Of a stretch of 64,000 nt of DNA, positions 34,056-45,348 are shown one piece after another. Source of the stretch: Owenia fusiformis (Eukaryota; Annelida; Polychaeta; Sabellida; Oweniidae). The notes under the pieces were generated by a model. The model was given only the letters and a program-made list of their open reading frames with translations, made no database searches and had not been told where the DNA came from. The DNA lies in contig CAIIXF020000011.1 of NCBI GenBank assembly GCA_903813345.2, positions 17,529,754-17,593,753 on the forward strand, given 5' to 3'. How positions within the stretch are numbered: position 1 is the stretch's first letter; every line of letters starts with the position of its first letter. A program made the position numbers and the translations under genes.

Positions 34056-36632
34056 ATGGACACAGCAATGGACAAATTGGTAAGTCTCTGTTTAATTTTA
34101 CTTACTACTACAAGTACTCATTGCCTAGACCTACCACCCTCTATGCAAATTAGCCAAGACACTTCTATGCCTACTAGTCTTTTAAATAGATTGAATTTTG
34201 GAGTTATAATTAAGCGACAAGGACTTATGACACCGTCAAACGACGATTATTGGCAACATAGTTTCGGGCTCAAAAGATTTTCGCTTCCAAATATACTACG
34301 AAGAACTCCTAAAGTCAGATGCAATACTCTTTTTCACAAAGAATTCTATAATGACTGCGAACAAATAGCATCCCTTTTAATTGATTATGCACCGCTCATC
34401 CAACATACGGCGGACAAAATTCATTCCTGTACTTTGGATATCGATAATCTACTCCCAAAAACTCACAAAGTCACTCTTAACACTAATCGACGACACCGTC
34501 GAGGATTATTAAACTTCGGCAGTGAAATACTTTCAGCGCTAATTGGAACACCTTCACGCAAAGAAATATCAAATGTTTGGAGACATCTCCAAGAAATTGA
34601 AAAGGTCATTAACTCTACTTCTGAAAACACGGTACAATACAGACAACACCTCTCCTCATACATGATCACCAATAATAAGCGACTAGATAACTTGGACCAT
34701 GCAACTGCCAATAACCACGCAGCATTTCAAAACATTTATAATACCATAGCAAATTTAACTTCAGTTCTAGCCTCGCAGGGCCGCTACTATGATAAACTCT
34801 CATTGGCCTTACAAATAAACTCTGAATTACTAAAAATGATCCTTAGATTCTGTGTGCTTCAACTTTCAGCCCTCCAGCAACATGAAATTGAATGTAATCA
34901 ACATCTAAGTGCAATATCCCAATTAGTACAAGGTAGTCTGCCACCCCATTTAATTTCTCCCTCAACACTGAAATTGGCCCTGTCAGATATCCAATCTACC
35001 CTTCGCTCCTCACATCCCAATTTTCGAATATCCTACTTGGATCCCCATTATTACTACAAAAATAGTAACCCCACCTTTCTGGTCACCGAGAATACAATAA
35101 CAATTTCGATTAGAGTCGCCATTTCAAGCTCCGATTATCTCTTCAATCTATATCAGATGCACCACATGCATATGCCAATTCCGCTCGATTTAAGTAATAA
35201 ACGGACCCCAAACCACTCCACGTCAATTTCAGACCTTTCCCCTTATTTCGCCATATCTCATGATTTAGATTTCTACATAGAACTAAATTTGCAACAATTT
35301 TCTGACTGCACCGGATCTCACCTACTACATTGTACAACCGTCTTCAATCTAAAACAAATTTCTACTCAGCCCTCGTGTAACTCAGCACTATTCTTTAATG
35401 ATCCCATTCAAATAAATAAACTATGCTCGTTTATGTACCATATTAACGCCCCACAATCAGATCAAATAATCACGCTAACGCCAACAAAATCGCTTATACA
35501 TTCTAATGATAAATTCTGGACCATTAGATGTGATGATTCAATGCCAAAAAGGGTTCCAGCGTGCAGGGGGGTCTGTATTATAACCAGGAAATGCCATTGC
35601 TCCTTGGAAGGTCAAAATTTCATCTTACCCAAAACCCTCTCAAGCTGCAATCACACCTCAAAGTCATTCGTTTCAAGGGCACACCACTTCAATTTAGCCT
35701 TTCTACAAACTTTCGACTACAATTTAACTTCTTTAAAGAAACTGTCAGCATCATCCCACTTGACTTCAGATCTATCAGTACAACTACCCAATCTTACTTT
35801 CTACTCTGCGGACTGGAATAAGGTCTTAATGACTTCCAAAACAACTTCATTTAAAATGTCACGACTAACCGAAGCCCTTAAAAATACGGATGTACCATTT
35901 TTGTCACCTATCGATCAAGTACAACATGTCCAAACGGACTTATCAGAATTAAGGGAACCACTCAGTTGGCTATCAGACAAATCACTATCATCCATTACCC
36001 TGATCTCGGCCATCTTGGCTCTAGTATCGTTTGTAATGTCATCTTATTTATTCTGTCGTATAGTATGTTGTGTTGCACTCATACCGCAACCAGCCAAGGC
36101 GGCCACATTGTTCCTACCCACGGATCACCCAGTATTCGCACCAACAGTTCCCCTCCCACAGCAAGCAGCCTTCCCTTCTAATATTCTGTCTATTTTAAGC
36201 TTTATACTATCCTTGTATATAACATACAAACTCTTCAAAAAGCTGACTGGTATCATAAGGGCCTTCCGTAGATACTTCTGCCTCAGGAATATCGCCTCAT
36301 GTGAGCTGAAACTATTGATGATGTGCCCCGCCAACTATTGTATTGTATCGGTGACCAACATTCCACTGGATTACGTAAGTAACATCAAAAGCTCTACTGG
36401 AGGACCCGTAGACTGTAGCGTAAGTACACATGTACTCTGGCCCCACCTTGATATAGATTGGGCGGACATGACTATTCAAACTCTTGATCCAAATCTTGCA
36501 ATCCAACTTCCTACTTCAATTCGAGTCCCACTCACTACGATATCCAGTCTCAACCAGGTCCTGAAACAAAAGCCAATATTCAGAATTATTATCAAGATTG
36601 ATGGCCAACACTTATACGTACCGCACTTATAA
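34056..36632 (+). CDS. env: Env-like class I-type glycoprotein
   Basis: 858 residues from an ATG in strong context (CACCATGG). A signal peptide lies at about 6-24. The basic cleavage site RRHRR is at 145-149, followed directly by a Gly/Leu/Phe-rich segment (GLLNFGSEILSALIG) placed like the fusion peptide of errantivirus Env and baculovirus F proteins. A helical region with heptad-like spacing follows, then a long ectodomain with many Cys and N-glycosylation sequons. A membrane anchor lies at about 646-676. Unusually, a second hydrophobic segment (about 709-728) and a 130-residue C-terminal domain follow the anchor. The ORF is uninterrupted. A splice donor lies eight codons in (34080). The role is inferred from architecture; sequence identity to known Env is low. 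Confidence 0.82.
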   Translation: MDTAMDKLVSLCLILLTTTSTHCLDLPPSMQISQDTSMPTSLLNRLNFGVIIKRQGLMTPSNDDYWQHSFGLKRFSLPNILRRTPKVRCNTLFHKEFYNDCEQIASLLIDYAPLIQHTADKIHSCTLDIDNLLPKTHKVTLNTNRRHRRGLLNFGSEILSALIGTPSRKEISNVWRHLQEIEKVINSTSENTVQYRQHLSSYMITNNKRLDNLDHATANNHAAFQNIYNTIANLTSVLASQGRYYDKLSLALQINSELLKMILRFCVLQLSALQQHEIECNQHLSAISQLVQGSLPPHLISPSTLKLALSDIQSTLRSSHPNFRISYLDPHYYYKNSNPTFLVTENTITISIRVAISSSDYLFNLYQMHHMHMPIPLDLSNKRTPNHSTSISDLSPYFAISHDLDFYIELNLQQFSDCTGSHLLHCTTVFNLKQISTQPSCNSALFFNDPIQINKLCSFMYHINAPQSDQIITLTPTKSLIHSNDKFWTIRCDDSMPKRVPACRGVCIITRKCHCSLEGQNFILPKTLSSCNHTSKSFVSRAHHFNLAFLQTFDYNLTSLKKLSASSHLTSDLSVQLPNLTFYSADWNKVLMTSKTTSFKMSRLTEALKNTDVPFLSPIDQVQHVQTDLSELREPLSWLSDKSLSSITLISAILALVSFVMSSYLFCRIVCCVALIPQPAKAATLFLPTDHPVFAPTVPLPQQAAFPSNILSILSFILSLYITYKLFKKLTGIIRAFRRYFCLRNIASCELKLLMMCPANYCIVSVTNIPLDYVSNIKSSTGGPVDCSVSTHVLWPHLDIDWADMTIQTLDPNLAIQLPTSIRVPLTTISSLNQVLKQKPIFRIIIKIDGQHLYVPHL
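34080..34085 (+). promoter_or_regulatory. Splice donor inside env
   Basis: TTG|GTAAGT is a near-perfect donor after codon 8 of env (phase 0). It would pair with the acceptor ending at 36826. Confidence 0.7.
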
Positions 36633-36809
36633 TTGTAAAGTAGACATTTACATATATTTAGGGGACAAACATCACAAAATAAGCATATAGAGAGGACCTG
36701 CGTTCCGACAAAATTTGATATCTACAACATAATGCCGAAACAACACATTTCATGCCCCGTTTCAAGTGAACATATTTATATATCAAACTAAAACAAAGTC
36801 GTTCACATG

Positions 36810-36826
36810 GTTTATTCTCTTTACAG
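36810..36826 (+). promoter_or_regulatory. Splice acceptor downstream of env
   Basis: A pyrimidine-rich tract ending TTCTCTTTACAG, with a branch-point-like CTAAAAC about 38 nt upstream. The exon it opens (36827) is in phase 0, matching the donor at 34080. Confidence 0.72.
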
Positions 36827-37459
36827 TGCACAATACTGAATGCTGCTTTGCCCGAGGAAGTCTGGGACGAGCTCGCCCAGCTACAATCCCAAGACGAAAA
36901 TCAGACATCTCAAGTTGAGTTGCCCGAGCTGTGGCCAGCACCTTCAACATCAGATAACCCTCCCATCCTCGAGGCTTTTACGACAGTTAACCAGGGAGCC
37001 ACTCAGTGGGCCTCAACATCAGATGGCCCTCCTATCCTTAACCAAGAGGCGATAAGAGATGATCTAAAACTAACACAGCAGAACGACCAAGAAGCGGCGG
37101 TACAACTTCTTGAGCTGGGGTCAGTTACCTCACTGGACCCATTGGACGAGCTGATGAGGGACCTGGACTCGTCCCTGGAGGCCACAAACCGTATACCAAT
37201 CGATGGGGCGTGGGATAGTACCCCCACTATCTCCATCCCCTTCGGAACCCCAGGGACGAGAGTGACTGCAATGTGCACTTTGTGCACAAACCCCACAATT
37301 CGTCAACGGGTAATAACCAACGCGGCCCCAACCCCTGGACAAACGCAGACGGCGGTACTCTTCGCAGTACACCCTGGTACCAACTACCAGGCACTGTACT
37401 GTGAGGACTGCCGGTACATCACCATGTTTCTATTTTCCCATCTGCATAAATTCACTTAA
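36827..37459 (+). CDS. Accessory protein, second exon (acidic, CxxC...CxxC)
   Basis: An open exon of 210 codons with no ATG between the preceding in-frame stop (36767) and its conserved start, so it needs splicing. Joining the donor after 34079 to 36827 keeps frame and predicts a product of about 218 residues sharing only the first eight with Env, without the signal peptide. The N-terminal two thirds are acidic, rich in Glu/Asp/Gln/Pro, with a short internal repeat (STSDNPPIL / STSDGPPIL). The C-terminal part has two CxxC pairs (CTLC near 158, CEDC near 200 of the spliced product), suggesting a zinc ribbon. The layout recalls retroviral regulatory proteins made from env-spanning splicing (Tat, Tax and Rem types); function is inference and no homologue is recognised. 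Confidence 0.68.
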   Translation, partial: CTILNAALPEEVWDELAQLQSQDENQTSQVELPELWPAPSTSDNPPILEAFTTVNQGATQWASTSDGPPILNQEAIRDDLKLTQQNDQEAAVQLLELGSVTSLDPLDELMRDLDSSLEATNRIPIDGAWDSTPTISIPFGTPGTRVTAMCTLCTNPTIRQRVITNAAPTPGQTQTAVLFAVHPGTNYQALYCEDCRYITMFLFSHLHKFT

Positions 37460-39657
37460 CTTCACAAACCCTACAGTCATATGGCCCAATCTCCCAAAAA
37501 GTAATCAGTTCAACATCGTCATAGAAATCATGCATAATCACGTCAATGAATTTTTCAAGTCACCCCTCAAAATTAAAATTAATCATCCCAATTTGCATTG
37601 CATTACACAGCTTATACCATTCCAGTTTTCATGCATAAAACCTATCAAATCCAGTTTAATGATGCCCCTTACTTCCTGAGATACATTCGCTAAATCGGTC
37701 ATAAATAGCTACGAATATTGCCGAGGGCCATTTTGACCTGTACTTCCTGATGTTTACGTCCTACTTACGACTCACTTTCTTCTTTGAAATTGATAAGACA
37801 ATAGGGCCTTCCTCTGGAAATTGTTCGCCGCTCTTTCAAGAACACAACTCTTTATATTCATTCTAGCTTCATTTGTACTTCAATGCAACGTATAGTTGAT
37901 CCTTCGCTACTTTACACTGTTCTTACTGCTTAAATTAAATCAAATAGGATAAATTCATCTGACCTATGTACTGTTACACCCACCAATTCGCGTTGTTATC
38001 ACCTTTACAATGTGCTAAACTTATACCGCACTCGATAAGTACAACTTATCGCGTGTCTCTTCAAAACTTACACAGTCCAGAGCCGAAATTATGCACTGTT
38101 AGAAAGTTCCGACCCGAACTATTCTGTTCATAAGTATTTGTTACAATGTGTCTGACACACCCCATACATCGTGATGTTCATCTCCCGTATATTTTCCAGG
38201 ATCAATTCCGATATTCTTATTTTTCAATGGCTTATGTTGGTCCCCTGTGGAATTCCCTAGTATCAAATTGTTACACTAAAGCGATTTTATATTGACCATT
38301 CTAGATACTTTTATTCCGTTCTTCCTGACCCGTTATCTCACTTCTCATTTGCTGGCTCTGGACAAATTTGCTTTACATTAGATTCCATAATTTGCCTTAC
38401 TGGAAACAAGACTCAGGTCAAACGCTCCATAATTTACCGGTTCGAATATCGAAATTTCTTCAACCATATTACGTTATAAAATAGTGCCACTGCAGTTCAT
38501 GCTTTCGGAACCAACAAGGGGCAATATATATACACCTGACTCTTGCTTCATTTTTTGTGTCGGGCAGTTGCAGGCCCCACGGCAAATTATTATCTGGTAA
38601 TACTGTACCACACGCCCATTATTGCAAAATGGGATTACAAATGAATCAACTATTAGTTCGGCTTGGTCTTCCCACCACGTCTGATTATTTTATAATTACA
38701 GCCAATCAGTCAACGGGGCCATACGCGGTGGGAACACCATATTCGTACTTTAGTTCATGCTTTGAGATTCAGCTCAGAGCCATAATGTAAGTTAACTTAA
38801 GCATACGAACTATATTTACATATTATTGTACATACAGAACTAACATATATATTACGAGTTTTAATGCAACAGGAAACGAGTTGAAACTCATATTTTCACT
38901 ACTTAACGTACTATATCTTCACTTCATGCTCAGTTTATGTACCTTATGTCTCCACAATCATGAGTTTATCAGAATGCACGACAACCATAGCTTATTATAT
39001 TTCAAGCATTCTGGGCTTCTAGTTATGAACACCAGTACCCTTAACAGAAATTGTTTATTCTCTTTTAGTGATTCTCGTGATTCTCCTATCGTTGAATTTG
39101 TTTGCCGTTTGTGCATACTGTTAATCTAAATTGTCACTCCATTCGGCAGCAACAAGTTATCATATAATACGTTAGGCGGTATTAAATCTAATCTAACCTC
39201 ATGCCATCTCTTAAGGGTTCCATATGTGAACTGTACGTAAGTCAGTCTATTCTGAAATTATTCGACGTGGTCGTATCATCATTTACATTATGCCACGTGA
39301 TGCAACTTAGGAGCATGCTATTATTCCACTTCTTCAGTATCATGGTCCAATCTATGAGTAGCCAATTATCACTTGGTAGCCTATTACCCTCTTAAACACC
39401 AACTACAACATTTGAAATCACCGAATGTTCAGGGCACCGGGTGTGCACCATACAGACATTGTGCTCAGTGATGCAATATATTAACGGCCATTACCCTCAA
39501 ACACCGGCTTGCAATCAGGACACATAACGCCTTCAGGAAGGAGCGATTTCCGGGCTAGCACGACAGACCATCATCGTGCATGAACGTGCCTTTTCCTGAA
39601 CTCCAACCGAACTCTATAAACGTTATCTTCTACAATTTACGCATGATATGCGTGATG

Positions 39658-39825
39658 AACGACTCGACAAATTTATTGTGCAGGACACGGTTGTAAGAAC
39701 TTTATATATATCAACGACACTACGAATTTATTGTGCAGGGCACGGTCGTAAGAACTATTATATTTATATACGACACTACAAATTTATTGTGCAGGGCACG
39801 GCTGTAAGAACTACTATATATATCA
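39658..39825 (+). repeat. Three-copy repeat in the retroelement 3' region
   Basis: Three units of about 55-62 bp each contain AATTTATTGTGCAGGRCACG and GTAAGAACT. Confidence 0.8.
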
Positions 39826-40333
39826 ATGTACTCAGTCCAGAATACGCCTAAGGATCAATCCCGGATCAATTGCGTTTATCGTATGTACAGCCCTCGACCA
39901 CCACGCTGTACGACACGCAGGAGTCTCTCAGTGATATCCCATAATGAACATTATATCCAGGCGTAAATCCATGAACAATACTAGGACAATTCGTAATGTC
40001 CAGTGTGTATAACCAACGATCATCCAGTTATACGCCACACGGCCGTCCGACAACTTACATCCTCTGCCACAACTAGTTATACGGAACTCTGACACTTACG
40101 TCGTTGTGCATTCCGAGCTCGACGCTATCCATCTGGCGAGTGACTGTCGTCCTATCCCCATTACCACACCGTTCCGGTCCAAATACTGTGTCAGCTAGAA
40201 CTTTACTCATTTGCCATCATGGGTAACATATACGCAGACCACTATCCCTAGTACTGGCTATCAATTATTCCAGAACTGCTCAATGGACTATTCTAATCTG
40301 CAATTATTTCTGTTGCATCACGGGGGCTAGTTT

Positions 40334-40590
40334 TCAATAATAGTATTCACATACTTTACTATTGTTCAATAACAGTGTTCACATACTTTACTGTTACTCA
40401 ATAATAGAGTTCACATACTTTACTGTTATTCAATAATAGTGTTCACATACTTTACTGTTGCTCAATTACAGTGTTCACATACTTTACTGTTATCTAATAA
40501 TAGTGTTCACATACTTTACTGTTGCTCAATAATAGAATTCGCATACTTTACTAATGCTCAATGATAGTGTTCACACATTTTACTGTTGCT
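40334..40590 (+). repeat. Tandem repeat of CAATAATAGTGTTCACATAC units
   Basis: About eight units of 32-36 bp with core TTCACATACTTTACTGTT, ending in an (AT)n run. Confidence 0.85.
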
Positions 40591-41009
40591 ATATATATAT
40601 ATATATATATCCATTGTATTTTATTTGTATATTACCAGAGGTACATGCTGTCTAATATTCCGTAAGGTTATACCATTGAATATCCCACGGGGCTTAGCTT
40701 ATATAAAGATGGCTGCACCCGAGCCCAGTATTTTCTTCTGAATCCAAACCTATTAACACGCCAACTTTGTCTGGAAATTTGTTCCAATCATCTTGGCCCA
40801 TGGTTTATTCAATGGAATAAAAAAAATAACAACTTATTCGCAAGATGAATAAGCTGTAATTATGGAATGTCTCTAAAACTATACATCCATTTCATATATA
40901 TATACTATTACCGGTCACATTCCATTTAATACCATAGGTGTCCACCTCTCTTGGGTCATCTCATGCGCTCCTTGCACACGGGGCCGTGTGCCACCAACGG
41001 GGGGGCGTA

Positions 41010-41409
41010 TGTTATGACTCAAGGGAACAGACACAATCATAAAAAACCATAACAGTTATTTACATACATAATTAATTATTAACCCTGTACTGCCTGAACC
41101 TATGACCCTTCTTGCACTATGACATTGAATATTCATTTTACTTACCGTTGACCTAACATCTTAAACATTCATAAGGCACTGGCCATTTACAATAAAATAT
41201 ATAAGGAACGGGAGCTGGTCTCTAGAGAGTTCTCGAGGTAGCCAGGCAGTACAGGGATCTAATCTGTATATTGATATCACATTAATTTTACAACGAAATA
41301 AAAAGATAAATAAAGAGATAGAAATTATTTATTGATTTAAATCCTGAGTTGGTTGATAAGTATTTCGAGTAGGAAACAAGATTGTAATCACCAAAAAGTG
41401 ATTACAACA
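41010..41409 (+). repeat. 3' LTR
   Basis: 400 bp, apparently identical to the 5' LTR, ending CA at 41409 and followed by the target duplication GTAG. Confidence 0.95.
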
Positions 41410-41413
41410 GTAG

Positions 41414-42253
41414 CATAGATTTAAATAAGGGTTAGACTTAAAGCTGCCTACTCCCCAGATATGATATAATATATATTCCCAGTTGTTATCATGGCCTTTG
41501 CATATTATTGAAAAATAGATTCATGTTTTAGTCCTTTTGTTTATTTCACATTGCTTCTTTTTCAGGTTTGATTGAGTTGCAAAAGTATTTTTATTGTAGT
41601 ATAATGATTTTGTCATTATTAACTGACATCATTTCATCATAACCCAGCTTATTCTAAGGGGTCACTGTGTTTAAAACAAAATTATGTAACACCTATAACA
41701 TGTTTAGTGTGTTACATGTATGAATTCCAGTCCATGGTATGGTCAAATCAATTATTACACTTGATAAATGTTCTTGGAAGCCAGTTATGATCAAAAACAA
41801 CTAATATAGAAGACAATACCAATATAAACATTTTTTAGATATGCCTAGATTTATTTAATTTCAAATTGATGTGCCTCCATTTTATTTAATTCTTAAAAAT
41901 AAAAACACATATTTCTTGGTAAAGTGCAGATGCAAAATATACAGTAGCTACAGCTGGCTCATCTCAAGACTCTATTTTAAATAAATATAAATAAAATGGA
42001 CATGCATCAATTGAAACTATACTAGATGTATTTAAATCCATATTCAGATCTATAAATAAATCTTGGAAGACTATCAGAAAATGGCGTAATAAGTAGTCTG
42101 CCCCATTTTCAATGACTTCATATTGTTTAACCTTGCATCTAGGCCTAGCTTCTAACATAATGACGCAAGCAAAGCAATTGCAATTTTAGCATTGCATTGA
42201 CATTAATTTGTCTGGATGATTTCAAAAAATAATTAATTCTTTGAAATCCATCA
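41414..42253. other. Intronic stretch, nothing recognised
   Basis: AT-rich sequence between the 3' LTR and the mariner-like element. Confidence 0.4.
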
Positions 42254-42255
42254 TA

Positions 42256-43253
42256 CAGGGTGGTCCAAAAAAAGTGAACCCCTGCAATTGGCCATATTTC
42301 CCTTATTACTCGCAGGAATTCTTTTTTATTTTCACATGTTGTAGAGGAAGGTCTAAAATTCATGTTGGTACCATACATTTTTCTTAGTCTTGAAATTTGC
42401 AGAAATTATAAGCCCTAACCAAACATTACTGAAAATGGACAAATTGTGATTTTCAATATCCGCGATTCTTCAACCCTTTAACACCTTTCCCCTGAGAATT
42501 TTTTAAGCTGCAGTCTTAAAGAACTAATATTTTCTGACTTTGTTCGATTTTATATCCTGCACATTATGGCTTAAAACTAGCATCCTACATTTGTTAGTTC
42601 CAAAGTTATTGTGATCCAAAGAGATGTGCTAAGCTTCCACAGACGAAAACATTTTCCAGTGAAATCATGAACATACCCCTATATGATCTTGAAATGTCAA
42701 TATCTTCATAAATCATGGACCAATTCTAATGATATATGGCTCAAAACATTGGATATTGGATTTTCTTTTGATTTTTTAAAGATATTTGATGAAGGAGTTA
42801 TCAGATTCCTGGTCACAGGGGGCAACTTCCTTCCATAAGAGGCCCCCCTCTAACTGTTGGTGTAGGTAACATACCCCTGAACTGTTGAACAGTTAAAAAT
42901 GCTTCAAAATGATCAATGAAAGTGTGAAATGTGTTTTCTGCTTGAATAATGTCCCTTTTGTCATATGGTAAGGTTTTAAACTTGTATCTCTAACTGAAAG
43001 CTGTTTAAGATCATCCAATGTGTTTCAACAATTTCCGTGAATCACATTTGTAAAATCTTGTACAATATCTAATTTCCAGGCATGTTTGTTAAACGCTTGT
43101 AATTTCTTCAAAATTTAAGACTGAGAATAAATTATGGCATCAACCAAAATTTTAGACCTTTCTCTACAACATGTAATAATATGAGCCAATTCATGCATGT
43201 ATTAAGAAAAATGTAGCCTGTTGCAGGGGTTCACTTTTTTTTGGACCACCCTG
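42256..43253. mobile_element. Mariner-like non-autonomous element
   Basis: The ends are about 30-bp inverted repeats starting CAGGGTGGTCCAAAAAAAGT and ending with the complement, flanked by TA on each side. The element is 998 bp with no transposase ORF. The TA duplication and CAGGGTGGTCC ends fit the IS630-Tc1-mariner group. Confidence 0.75.
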
Positions 43254-43319
43254 TACTTCTTTTGTATGCTCCTTTCATTGTCCCATAATACAGGCTACTT
43301 CTGATATTAGTCTGCCCAT

Positions 43320-45160
43320 CTCATTGTCCTGTAATAAATGCATAAATAATGACAAGCCATCCACCAATAAGCCTCACTGACCTATAATAAATGCATAATA
43401 AATGATACTTCACCCACCAGTCAGCCAATCAAATTGACCTATAATAAATGCATAATAAATTACACTCCATTCACCCAATCTCATCAACCTATAACAAATG
43501 AATAATAAATTATACTCCATCCACCAGTCAGCCCATCTCATTGACCTATAATAAATGCATAATAAATGATACTTCATCCACCAGTCAGCCAATCTGATTG
43601 ACCTATAATAAATGCATAATAAATTACACTCCATTCACCCAATCTCATCAACCTATAATAAATGCATAATAAATTATACTCCATCCACCTGTCAGCCCAT
43701 CTCATTGACCTATAATAAATTATACTTCATTCACCCTATCTCATCGACCTATGATAAATGCATAATAAATGATACTTCATCCACCAGTAAGCCAATCTAA
43801 TTGACCTATAATAAATGCAAAAAAATTATACTCAATTCACAAGTCAGCCCATCTCATTAACCTATTATAAATACATAATAAATGATACTTCATCCATTAG
43901 TCAGCCCATGTCATTGACCTATAATAAATGCATAATAAATGATACTCCATCCACCAGTCAGCCCATCTCACTGACCTATGATAAATGCATAATAAATTAT
44001 ACTTCATTCACCCCATCTCATCGACCTATGATAAATGCATAATAAATTATACTCCATTCACCCAATCTCATCAACCTATAATAAATGCATAAAAAATGAT
44101 ACTTCATCCATCAGTCAGCCCATGTCATTGACCTATAATAAATGCATAATAAATTATATTCCATCCACCAGTCAGCCAATCTAATTGACCTATAATAAAT
44201 GCAAAATAGATTATACTCCATTCACAAGTCAGCCCATCTCATTAACCTATTATAAATACATAATAAATGATACTTCATCCATCAGTAAGCCCATGTCATT
44301 GACCTATAATAAATGCATAATAAATTATATTCCATCCACCAGTCAGCCAATCTAATTGACCTATAATAAATGCAAAATAGGTTATACTCCATTCACAAGT
44401 CAGCCCATCTCATTAACCTATTATAAATACATAATAAATGATACTTCATCCACCAGTCACCCCATCTCATTGACCTATAATAAATGCATAATAAATGATA
44501 CTTCATCCACCAGTCACCCCATCTCATTGACCTATAATAAATACATAATAAATTACACTTCATCCACCAGTCAGCCAATCTCATTGACCTATGATAAATG
44601 CATAATAAATTATACTTCATTCACCCCATCTCATCGACCTATGATAAATGCATAATAAATTATACTTCATCCACCAGTCATCCCATCTCATTGACCTATA
44701 ATAAATGATATGTCATCCACCAGTCAGCCAATCTCATTGACCTATGATAAATGCATAATAAATTATACTTAATTCACCCCATCTCATTGACCTATAATAA
44801 ATACATAATAAATGATACTTCATCCACCAGTCAGCCCATCTCACAACGTAATAAATGATACTTCATCCACCAGTCAGCCCATGTCATTGACCTATAATAA
44901 ATGCATAATAAATGATACTTCATCAACCAGTCATCCAATCTCATTGACCTATAATAAATACATAATAAATGATACTTCATCCACCAGTCAGCCCATGTCA
45001 ATGACCTACAATAAGTTATACTTCATCCACCAGTCAGCCAATCTCAGTGACCTATAATAAATGCATAATAAATTATACTTCATCCACCAGTCAGCCCATC
45101 TCAATGACCTATAATAAATGATATGTCATCTATCAGTCAGCCCATCTCAATGACCAGCAA
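43320..45160. repeat. Minisatellite, about 1.8 kb
   Basis: Around thirty units of 57-76 bp share CATCTCATTGACCTATAATA and CTTCATCCACCAGTCAGCC. Units vary in length by gain or loss of a short AAATGCATAATAAATTATAC block. ORFs reading through it on either strand are repeat artefacts. Confidence 0.93.
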
Positions 45161-45348
45161 TAAATGCAAATGTTTAACTGATAACCTGGAGATATTTCAA
45201 TACCTGTATTGATGGACTGAGCACAATAAGAAGAAATATTTGTCAGTACTCTACCCCCAGACTGAATGAAACACATGCAATGACACCATTTTATGTATTA
45301 CTTCTTACCAAAGCATGTCATTCGGTTTTGACCCGTGATGTTTAAGTA

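Larger units (their letters stand above)
37460..41009 (+). other. Long non-coding 3' region of the retroelement
   Basis: About 3.5 kb with no ORF I can support. It includes a three-copy repeat at about 39658-39825, a roughly eight-copy repeat at 40334-40590, an (AT)n run at about 40590-40610, a TATATAAAG motif near 40699, and a G-rich tract (seven G, 40999-41005) just before the 3' LTR that may act as the polypurine tract. Confidence 0.6.
24766..41409 (+). mobile_element. Giant Ty3/gypsy-type endogenous retrovirus-like element with env and chromodomain
   Basis: Complete 16,644-bp element. The LTRs (24766-25165 and 41010-41409) are each 400 bp and appear identical base for base. They begin TG and end CA, and are flanked by a 4-bp duplication GTAG (24762-24765, 41410-41413). 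Order: LTR, primer-binding site, gag, frameshift signal, pol with chromodomain, orphan ORF, env-like gene, spliced accessory exon, long non-coding 3' part, LTR. Typical gypsy elements are 5-9 kb. It is inserted in CIP2A intron 5, opposite to the gene. Identical LTRs and open ORFs imply a very recent insertion. Confidence 0.95.

Noticed and set aside
36840-37055. 71-codon ATG ORF overlapping the accessory exon
   Set aside because: Short, out of frame, no motif; a shadow of the accessory exon.
36848-37459. Accessory ORF starting at 36848
   Set aside because: That start codon is TTG. The frame is open back to a good splice acceptor at 36826, so an exon starting at 36827 is the better model.
38881-39129. 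82-codon ORF in the retroelement 3' region
   Set aside because: It starts at TTG with Leu/Cys-rich random composition and has no supporting splice site or motif.
43612-45057. Several 60-99 codon ORFs on both strands
   Set aside because: They are translations of the 57-76 bp minisatellite unit.
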